Origin: Gonocerus acuteangulatus
Lineage: Eukaryota; Arthropoda; Insecta; Hemiptera; Coreidae
Direction of reading: 5' to 3'
Assembly: GCA_946811695.1 (NCBI GenBank)
Contig: OX328124.1
Location: 95,317,304-95,381,303 of the forward strand
DNA: 64,000 bases
In this document: in pieces, positions 57,601-64,000 of the stretch
Position numbering within the stretch: the stretch's first letter is position 1
Layout of the letters: each line of letters begins with the position of its first letter
Notes under the pieces: model-generated
Database searches by the model: none
Told to the model about the DNA's origin: nothing
What the model saw: the letters and a program-made list of their open reading frames with translations, nothing else
Position numbers and translations under genes: made by a program

Positions 57601-59838
57601 GGAATATTTATGAAAAAACGCGGGATCCTTTCGGAATCTAGTTTCCAGAGCGTAGAAACGGCGGTATGCAATATCTCTGTTGTCGCCGATCGGGACGCCT
57701 TCCTTGAAGGGCAGTCTCACTATAAATCGTCCCTCGTCATCTCGAGAAAGTGTCTTTGAGTAAAATTCCTCGCAATAGGCATCTTCGGGGTCGGTTCGGT
57801 CAACAGGTTTGGGCTCTTCAATCTCCCAAAACAACTTCATATCATCCTCAATTGAATGATGCCTTTCGATAAAGAATGAGTGATGAGAAGTAGAGGGGTG
57901 ATCATTCAATGTGCCGGTGACAACGAGTCCGAATGTGGTGGGCAACAAAGACAAACCTTCGATGTCAGAGGGCTTGGATGCGCCGGAGATTATTTGATGG
58001 AAGACATCTCCTCCTAAGAGTATATCGATGGTTTTAGATTCTCCAAATTGTTGATCGGCCAATGGCATGTCTAGAAGCTTGCTGGAAAGTGATGTTGGTA
58101 GGCTGATACTGGGCAAATCAGATGTAATGTGATCGATGACCAACGGTGTCACCTTTAACTCTGTGTCTCCAGCGAGTGGGCGTAAAACGCAGTGTGTGGA
58201 TCCTTTCACTAGGTGTGCTGGTAGGGTTGATCCTGCGAGGCTTGTGATGGACACCTTGGAAGGGCAAATCTTAGCACCTATCTTCTTTGCGAGAGAGGAA
58301 GTCATGAAGGTATTTTGACTGCCCGAGTCGAGGAGGGCATGTGCGGTGTGGAAATCACCCCTTGAACCTCTAATCAAAGTGCGCACGGTTCCGAGGAGTA
58401 CGGTGCTCCTTGAGCATGATTTCTGGGCTGAGCCAAAACCGATGAAGGACTTGTCTTGAGTGTCTGCAACTGGAGATTGTCTTTTGTCATGAGCTGGTTC
58501 TTCATCCTTGGTGACTCCACGATCATCTCGATGGATCAGTGAGTGGTGTTTACTCCTGCAGTAGATGCAGCGAAATTTGGAACGGCAGTTTCCAACTCTG
58601 TGCCCTTTTTTTAAACAGTTGAAACACACCTTCCAAGAACGTATTATCGATGCCCGTTGCTCTACAGGAAGTTTCTTAAATCTTTCGCACTTCGCACAGG
58701 TGTGGGGGCCTTGGCAGAAAAGGCATTGAACGGGCTTAGGACTCGTTTCTCGGGACTTAGAACTTTGAGAATCCGAGGAATCGCTGCTGGTGTGAAATGA
58801 AACCGCCTTGTACCGCGAGGAGTTTCTGTTGGGGCAGCTAACACGAGTGTTCGATGAGGACCTACTACTTGAGCCTGTTCCTGATACATCCTGCGACATC
58901 TTGAGGGCGAGTTTCCTTTGGCGAATGAATGTTATTACGTCCTCAGTTTTCGGAAGGTCCTTGCTGGACTCTCGAGATAATTCGAATTGTTTCCTCGTTT
59001 CAGCGTCAAGAGCGCGCAGGGCTAATGTGGATAATATGAATTCGCAAGGATTCCCGAGTTTGAGAGAGTTAAAGGCCTCGATACTATCAGCAACGCCTGT
59101 AAGAAACCTATCATATTTCTGCTGTTCCGATTTGGCAGAGGTAACTTCACAATCCACGATGCGATGAACTAGAAGACGAGCTAATACTCGAGGGTTGTCA
59201 TAGGTCTTTGTTACCTTCTCCCAAGCTTGATCGTAGGACTCATCCGCGATGGTGAAATTGGAAACTAATGACGCGGATTCTCCTTTGAGAGCTGCTATCA
59301 GATAATGAAATTTCTCAATTTTGCTGAGAGATTTGCGATCGTGTATCATGGAGCGGAACGTGTCTCTGAAGTGGGTCCATTGCAGAAGGTCACCTGAAAA
59401 AGTGGGAATTGGGATCTTATCGAGCTCGGGACCGCGGGAGGTCATTGTTGGCAATTCGGTTTTTTCAGCTTTTCTTGAAGAGTCGCGGTCCTTGAGGGAG
59501 AGTAGAATGGCTTTAGCAGCGATAATTTCAGACCGTAGCTTGCTGTATACCGCATCCCAATCTTTATTAGGGAAAATATCGCTTTCTCCCAAAAGCAGAT
59601 GTAGTGAGTCGCGTTTGTCCCATGTGCAGCAGAATTCCTCCCACTCTTCCTTCGCGACGAGATATCTCGCCTCGAAGCTACGTATGTCGTCATATGCGAT
59701 ATCGTTCAATGTAATGTCGCCAATTCCAATGATGTTGCGCCTTAAAAGGCGCATTTTGCGTTCAAGTGCGTTGGCTTGATTAAGATAATCAGAGGATTTC
59801 GTCGTTTGACGCCTTTGAGCGTCTTGATCTTCAGGCAT
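54601..59838 (-). CDS. BEL/Pao gag-pol polyprotein, intact
   Basis: The frame has 1745 codons from an ATG at 59838 to a TGA at 54601. Two further codons upstream begin with TTG, so the ATG is the better start. Gag region: a DUF1759-like segment (about residues 138-300, IPTFSGDLLQWTHFRDTF), then cysteine motifs at about 372-432 including a CCHC knuckle CFNCLKKGHRVGNC (405-418). Protease: LDSGSQNTF with catalytic Asp504. Reverse transcriptase: about 760-950, with CADMVKMYRQ (Asp832) and YVDD (908-911). RNase H: FCDASSKGY (Asp1080), RLELCGA (Glu1124), FSDSQVV (Asp1151). Integrase: HHCC zinc region (about 1368-1408) and catalytic D1440, D1506 and E1558 (VDYAG, WSDHGTNF, LWEAG). The C-terminus, about 1645-1735, is DUF5641-like. 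It would be cleaved by its own protease and acts in cytoplasmic particles and then nuclear integration. No stop or frameshift breaks it, so it may be functional. Confidence 0.97.
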   Translation of the reverse strand: MPEDQDAQRRQTTKSSDYLNQANALERKMRLLRRNIIGIGDITLNDIAYDDIRSFEARYLVAKEEWEEFCCTWDKRDSLHLLLGESDIFPNKDWDAVYSKLRSEIIAAKAILLSLKDRDSSRKAEKTELPTMTSRGPELDKIPIPTFSGDLLQWTHFRDTFRSMIHDRKSLSKIEKFHYLIAALKGESASLVSNFTIADESYDQAWEKVTKTYDNPRVLARLLVHRIVDCEVTSAKSEQQKYDRFLTGVADSIEAFNSLKLGNPCEFILSTLALRALDAETRKQFELSRESSKDLPKTEDVITFIRQRKLALKMSQDVSGTGSSSRSSSNTRVSCPNRNSSRYKAVSFHTSSDSSDSQSSKSRETSPKPVQCLFCQGPHTCAKCERFKKLPVEQRASIIRSWKVCFNCLKKGHRVGNCRSKFRCIYCRSKHHSLIHRDDRGVTKDEEPAHDKRQSPVADTQDKSFIGFGSAQKSCSRSTVLLGTVRTLIRGSRGDFHTAHALLDSGSQNTFMTSSLAKKIGAKICPSKVSITSLAGSTLPAHLVKGSTHCVLRPLAGDTELKVTPLVIDHITSDLPSISLPTSLSSKLLDMPLADQQFGESKTIDILLGGDVFHQIISGASKPSDIEGLSLLPTTFGLVVTGTLNDHPSTSHHSFFIERHHSIEDDMKLFWEIEEPKPVDRTDPEDAYCEEFYSKTLSRDDEGRFIVRLPFKEGVPIGDNRDIAYRRFYALETRFRKDPAFFHKYSEFMQEYRDLGHMSPATTKSSYLIPHHGVWQEGPHGDMKLRVVFDASCPSSSGYSLNDALLSGPKLQEDLCNILIRFRLYAIPLCADMVKMYRQVVVHEEDRKFQHILWRDSPNKAIQIMELNTVTYGLKSSAYQALQTVRRLVEIHGSEFPLAASRVLENCYVDDLCSGADTLEEALLLQNQLRCLFAKGGFTLSKWASTEPMLLPAKEQHSESVAIRIDDSTKILGLLWRSSNDSFSYSVKPPHPCPVTKRHMLSSISRIFDPLGLLAPVVFIAKSLLQEVWKAKTDWDEELPHDLQAAWMELTTDWPVLSSISIPRHITEPLAVRRLVGFCDASSKGYSAALYLHSMSSDGEVKVSLVKGKTKVAPLKFTSIPRLELCGAALLSRLVSSVPQSIAISVTCFSDSQVVLGWLQTPVHELKVFEANRVSQITNVVPAHRWHHVSSQDNPADLASRGCSPRTLKESNLWWNGPPLLRAHSDWLESNEEQKTVNLLSAARTDENHDDDWLSRFSSYDTLIRTTARILRLTSRKSKPRSDVISAEEYREAELRCARVVQRSRLPQQFFRNNPIVPKDYAQLCPFFDEQGILRVGGRLKNSPLEFSSKHPILLPKTSHFTRLLVDHIHRTHYHAGTSLTLALLRGRFWIPKAMKLIRGRILNCVHCRLLRAKPLAPLMSSLPKERFSQFRSFIEVGVDYAGPFLIKESQRRKASLGKAYLCLFVCFASKALHLELVSSLSTSAFLDALERFISRRGVPNTIWSDHGTNFIGASRFLKDIYAFQQSIAPEVTKTISPRGINWKFIPPRAPHFGGLWEAGVKSVKGLLASSIGKQQLTFEELTTALAKVEFLLNSRPLCALTEDAQNFEFLTPGHFLIGAPLGSLPDCSTEDKPTHVHPPRWKAIKAQITSIWTRWRKEYLHHLHSRTKWRKNQPSIKAGDLVILVERRPLLGQWPVGRVTFTYPGRDGIIRVVDVLTPSGKTLTRAVTSLVPLFLAETEDRSAS

Positions 59839-60870
59839 ATTCAAAACAAAAACAAAGCAGCCAACCAGATCGAGCAGGAGCGGAGCAAGGAGTTAGCCAA
59901 ACAAATAAAAGAATGAGAACAATAGAGCTAAAGGAAGAAGCAAGGATATAAATAGAGATAGAAAATGTTCAGGTACCAATAAGAACAACAAAATAAATAA
60001 ACTTGAGAAGAGAACGGACTGAGCAGACGAAACCTTAAAATAGAGTAAGATAATTGGATTACATTAGTACAACAGGCTAAGCTTAAGTCAATAAAACCAT
60101 TAAAATAATCAAAAGCATTTAAAACACATCATACATAAGGTGACTGTCACGAAAAGAAACCAAGGAGAGTGTGACGTCACGAGAGCGGGGCCACTGTAAC
60201 TTTACTTGGCAACCACTACCTCTATGGACTGAGTCTAGGTGGAGAAACAGCTAGCTGAGCGAAGCCTCCCTAGTTTGAGAAAACCATGAGGATCAGTCAC
60301 AGTGGAAGAAGAATTGTGTTTTAAATAGGTGTTTATGTGTGGAATAACAAATGAATTGACTTTATGTGAAATAATAATGATACCTGTGTGATACATATCT
60401 AGAAAATAAAGATATAAATGATATTTATGAGAATCTTATTGTCTACCCAGATCATTGATAAATGATTGAAGAACATATTGTGATTCAATTAAAAATATAA
60501 AGAATAAAATCTATAAGGTAATTGAGAGATGAACATGAGACTATAATATGAATAATTTAATAATATAATTGAATGTAAGTTCTCATGTTGGGCTAATGTC
60601 AATTACTTGAGTTAAATATGTCTTCAAACATTTATAGAAATTATTTAAACATTAAAATAGTCTAAGCAACACATTTGAAAAATGATCAAGTCTGATTTGG
60701 ATCATGAAGTGAATTTTTAAACTGATTAGTTCATGATAATTAATACAAAATGGTATAGACTTGATGTGATTTGAAAATAATAATATTTGATAGCAATTAA
60801 TTCATAAAGCCATATAAATATTTTTTTATTGCCTGAATATAAGACTATTTTTACCAAAATTATGTAACTG
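59839..60870 (-). other. BEL/Pao 5' leader
   Basis: About 1.03 kb of AT-rich, non-coding sequence lies between the duplicated primer-binding region and the gag ATG. No long frame is present on the coding strand. Confidence 0.8.
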
Positions 60871-60871
60871 A

Positions 60872-60938
60872 TACAGATCTCTGCCCGGAGGACCATTTTT
60901 TATGATTTACTGGTACAGATCTCTGCCCGGAGGACCAT
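60872..60938 (-). repeat. BEL/Pao primer-binding region in two direct copies
   Basis: Directly inside the 5' LTR the minus strand reads TGGTCCTCCGGGCAGAGA, beginning TGG as expected for pairing with a tRNA CCA end (60920-60937). The same 25 bases, plus-strand TACAGATCTCTGCCCGGAGG continuing ACCAT, occur again at 60872-60896, 42 bp further in. The priming tRNA was not identified; only the first seven bases fit tRNA-Tyr as I recall it. Confidence 0.75.
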
Positions 60939-61559
60939 GTTTACGATTGTGGTCACTCTACCATTTTTTATATGGTTTAGAGTAGACCACTGGTGGTGAA
61001 GGACTGCAGAGATTTGTACATAGGTTGAATTGAAAATCAGGATTTATTCCAGAAATTATAATTAAATGGATGTGGGGGGTGTAGGCCGAAACAGGAACAT
61101 ATTTATTGTTATTGGGTTAGTTAAATTTTGGATTATGATAAATGATGAGTGCTGCCGATGGTTGAACTGTTGAATGGTTTTGCTGGATCTTCATAAATGA
61201 TAAATTAAGAGAGGTACCTGGTGTCTTGAAGATTATGTGTTTAAGCATAATGTATAAGCCCTGTAATGTGCTGCATTTTCTTCTTGCTTCTCCAAATCAT
61301 GGTGGGCTGGCTAACACCATTTCCTGCTCCCTTCGCTCGGCCTGGGTGGCTTAGATGTTTACTCCTCCATAATTGGTGTATAAAACTTGGGGAGAGAAAA
61401 ACTTGGATGCTCCATACTCGCTGCTTTGTCGAGGCGACTATATCTTCCCAACTTGTCTTTGCGTGCAGTTCGTACTGCCGCGGGCAAGTAGTTCCCGGGC
61501 ACACCGCTAGGTGGCAGCACCTCACGGGGTATGTTTCGTTGAGCGGAGTTAAGCGAACA
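60938..61559 (-). repeat. BEL/Pao 5' LTR
   Basis: It is 622 bp and indistinguishable by eye from 53670-54291. As the upstream LTR for the minus-strand element it supplies the promoter. An AGTTTTATACACC sequence on the coding strand (around 61378-61390) is a possible TATA region, by inspection only. Confidence 0.97.
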
Positions 61560-61615
61560 GTCTGACATCTGTCAAGAGTTCGCCCATGTCTTTAGAAGTC
61601 AAGTATGGGTTACAG

Positions 61616-61822
61616 ATCAATGGTTTATTTTATTTTATTTCTTTAACGGCGTATAAACAATTGGGCTATTAACGCCGAGCGATCTACAGCTTGCAACACT
61701 TTTATAATACTAACAGCACGTGGTCGGTCACTCATTCAGGTACTGGCCACGCCCGACGTTGCTTAACATCGCGATCAACGGGAACCGGTATATTCAACGT
61801 GTTTATGGCATTTGACATCAAT
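61616..61822 (-). mobile_element. 5S rRNA-derived SINE, complete head
   Basis: On the minus strand the head runs from about 61816 and reads like 5S rRNA along its length: GCCATA, CACGTTGAATATACCGG, TTAAGCAACGTCGGGCGTGG, AGTACCTGAATGAGTGACC and CACGTGCTGTTAG. It includes the A-box and C-box regions of the internal pol III promoter. A body (TATAAAAGTGTTGC, CTCGGCGTTAATAGCCC, ACGCCGTTAAAG) and an AAATAAAATAAAATAAA tail follow. ATCAAT at 61616-61621 and 61817-61822 may be the target-site duplication. The insertion lies about 55 bp beyond the BEL/Pao element. Confidence 0.88.
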
Positions 61823-62334
61823 TATTATTTTTGTCATTAAATGAATATTATTAAATCATCTTCCTTCATTAAATGCGATTACTAGTAACTGTTGTAATAA
61901 GGCTGTACCTAAAAATTTCACCAAAGCCCACTATGTAATGATACTTTGTTGGTTGTCTCTAATGGAAGACAGAGAGAAAACCTAGAAAAGGGCATAGTAA
62001 AACAGAGGAGCGAGTTACAGTCCAACTGTTGAGTAAATTGTTTCCAGCTCTATTATTCCAGGGAAAGGCAGTACTTTACAGCTCCCTTTCAGGATGAAGT
62101 ACTCCGGAAGAAGTGTCTGACCTTTCTGCGGGGTACTCGGCAGTTAACCAGCCTGGCCTTAAACGAATAGTACCTGGAAATGGTTTACTCCAGAGCATGT
62201 GGTTGAAATAGGGCAATCAATGGTTTAGAGGAATTACAAACAGTTTCGCCTTGTCTTCGAAAAGAGACAAAGAATGAAGGAGTTAAATGAAAAGAAACAG
62301 AAAACTAAACTCGAGCATCAAATTAAATGTTCCT
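61823..62334. other. No gene seen
   Basis: Moderately AT-rich spacer. Confidence 0.5.
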
Positions 62335-62615
62335 TATGGTTCAGAATCAGATACCTCTACAGTATCTACCCCTCTGGACAGTTGTGCCCTGTTAAATGAA
62401 TGATTTAAAACTACATTGGCCAACCGCAAACGCTCCGCTAGTCGCTGGTACAGTATACCTTCTTCAGATCGATAGAAGCAATAAACAGTAAAATAATTGT
62501 GGAAGAAATTATACTTTGGCCGATTGTGGACACTAAATTTAAACACTTAGACTCTAGTCATATATATCATAATATTTGACACATATACTGCTTCTCTTAT
62601 TTTATTTTTCTTTAT
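62335..62615. repeat. Dispersed repeat family F5, copy 2
   Basis: Same orientation as 51228-51515 with scattered differences and small indels. A 70-codon minus-strand frame (62334-62546) exists in this copy but is not maintained in the other, so it is unlikely to be a gene. Confidence 0.9.
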
Positions 62616-64000
62616 GTAATTTTACAATCTTCAATATTCATTTCAAATAATTATTTTCTAAACATTTGTTGTTTTATACTTTCTATATTGGTGGTCACAG
62701 GGAATAACTTGGCAATTTCAAAATCTCAACCTTTCAGGGCACCAACCACAAGTCGACAACGATCAGATCAAGGCTGTGAGTTACTGACTTCTTTTGCTCT
62801 ATCAATGAGACTTAGGTTATTATCACAATGCATATAACTCATTTTGCCCATTTTCCCACTTACTAACTTATTCCCATAATAACTCGATAATATATCCTAT
62901 ATGAATACAATAAACTACAAAACGAAAGCGAAAGCACATTCCTTGTTTTCACAAGGATGAGGATAGGGCTTACAGCCCCGAACCAAGAAACCGCAATGTT
63001 GCTCCATACTAGTGGAATTTCGATTAACAGTAAACAATTTGAAAAACAAGCCATTATTTGCATAGCGTCATAAGCACTGTACGATTTGAGTCCAGGAATG
63101 GAGGCAATTATAAAGCACATGTTATTATCATTCATAAGAAATTATGAGAAAAAAAAAAGGAAAATAATAATTTTAATGTATAGTTTAAGATATTATTGGT
63201 ATCCAGAAGGGCGTGATAACCAAACTGTTTACCGCCCATCAAACAGAAATCTAATCTAAAATACATGTTTCCATAAGCTTTGAAAGCTGGGGCACCTATA
63301 ATTTGTTATGGGTTTCGCGTACACAAACTTGGCTAATTACAAAACTACAATATTCTCTTATAAATATTTCGTTACGACACAAAATAATTTGTAGCTGCTA
63401 TCACGCTTACGGGCATTAATATGTGTGTGCTTATCTATATATTGCAGTGAGAGAAATAAAAAATTCAAACATATCTTGTACCTAAATAATCCTAAGTCGT
63501 CGCTCATATAGTTACATCATTATATACCTATATACAGAAAACACTTTTCTAAAAACTTTTTAAATTCGCCAAAATGTATCCTACCTTTAACAACATCAAC
63601 TCACCTCCACATAAAATTATGTTATTTCAACAAAAGCCATGCGCGTAGCTTCTCTAAAACAAAATATTAATATTGTAATATGTGAGCCTTTATAACGAGC
63701 CTCACTTCCTTGTAAAAGTTGCCAGACCAAAACGTTCAAACTTACGCCTATTATTTTAGGCGGGAGACATCATAAATACTGATTTTTTCAATTATCTAAG
63801 TCTATAACAAGTTTCAGGAAAATTACACACAAATTATTTATAAAATCCTAGTTTCTTCTCATTCAATTTCATGAATCAATCATTGTCTGAAAAAATTCAT
63901 TACTTGGAAAAATGTCATTGTCTCTGCGTTTCGGCCCCTTGAGTTTCGGCTATTTATTTTTCGATAGGATCTGAACGAATGTTAAGTCCTATTAATCCCA
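62616..64000. other. No gene seen
   Basis: AT-rich sequence. The 90-codon minus-strand frame at 62863-63135 shows no recognisable motif. Confidence 0.45.

Larger units (their letters stand above)
53665..61564 (-). mobile_element. Complete BEL/Pao LTR retrotransposon with 5-bp target-site duplication
   Basis: The element itself is 53670-61559 (7890 bp). It is flanked by GTCTG at 53665-53669 and 61560-61564. It has two 622-bp LTRs with TG...CA ends, a long 5' leader, one uninterrupted gag-pol frame and a short 3' region, all on the minus strand. The domain order of protease, reverse transcriptase, RNase H and integrase, with DUF1758-type protease and DUF5641-type C-terminus, is that of BEL/Pao rather than Ty3 or Ty1. 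There is no envelope gene. Indistinguishable LTRs and an intact target duplication indicate a very recent insertion. Confidence 0.98.

Noticed and set aside
55058..59779. Many plus-strand and off-frame minus-strand frames of 60-153 codons
   Set aside because: They are shadows of the gag-pol coding sequence.
54601..59838. An envelope gene in the BEL/Pao element
   Set aside because: Only about 310 bp lie between the gag-pol stop and the 3' LTR, with no suitable frame.
59836..59844. A start codon at 59844 for the BEL/Pao polyprotein
   Set aside because: The codon there is TTG; the first ATG in frame is at 59838.
61640..61816. A functional 5S rRNA gene
   Set aside because: The head is diverged and is followed by a body shared with another locus and an A-rich tail, as in a SINE.

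Overview
This window is strongly AT-rich, repeat-dense eukaryotic nuclear DNA, almost certainly from an arthropod and most likely an insect. The evidence is the repeat content: an intact BEL/Pao LTR retrotransposon, a 5'-truncated Jockey-clade LINE, a piggyBac remnant, a Helitron-like element, tRNA- and 5S-headed SINEs, several short terminal-inverted-repeat (TIR) elements and very many (TA)n tracts. I could not identify any single-copy host gene. The long coding regions that can be named all belong to transposable elements.

Layout. 1-10 kb: a MITE with long TIRs (85-322), a truncated LINE with an open C-terminal reverse-transcriptase frame (4113-4777), a second MITE (9267-9514) and fragments of dispersed repeat families. 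10-20 kb: a young Jockey 3' end with an 11-bp target-site duplication (10951-11531), a piggyBac remnant with perfect TIRs and TTAA flanks (12167-13113), a third MITE family, a tRNA-like SINE, and a 100-bp retro-insertion with a 14-bp duplication (18492-18619). 20-30 kb: two abutting perfect palindromes (23588-23647) and a 4.4-kb satellite array of 38 monomers of 115 bp that begins at a truncated MITE copy and shows 3-mer and 11-mer higher-order periodicity (25105-29488). 30-40 kb: a second retro-insertion of the same 3' end (31610-31749), a SINE, a LINE RNase H remnant, a 2.2-kb Helitron-like element carrying a 124-bp minisatellite (34294-36505), and a tandemly and invertedly duplicated coding-like block (38227-39003). 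40-53 kb: a tRNA-headed SINE, a long-TIR DNA element with a 5S-derived SINE inserted in its loop (43439-44693), a 390-bp (AAAAT)n tract, a perfect-TIR MITE with a partial tandem duplication, and more dispersed repeats. 53.6-61.6 kb: a complete BEL/Pao element on the minus strand. It has two 622-bp LTRs indistinguishable by eye, a 5-bp duplication gtctg, and one open frame for gag, protease, reverse transcriptase, RNase H and integrase. 61.6-64 kb: a complete 5S-headed SINE and a second copy of a repeat also found at 51.2 kb.

How the parts relate. The BEL/Pao element is autonomous in outline and looks recently inserted. The Jockey 3' end, the two short poly(A) insertions and the SINEs all carry marks of LINE-type target-primed insertion, so LINE machinery has been active in this lineage. 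The MITEs, piggyBac remnant and long-TIR element are non-autonomous products of several cut-and-paste transposases not encoded here. No new multi-gene system was found. The most unusual structures are the organised satellite, the Helitron-borne minisatellite, the abutting palindromes, the nested 5S SINE and the duplicated primer-binding region inside the BEL/Pao element.
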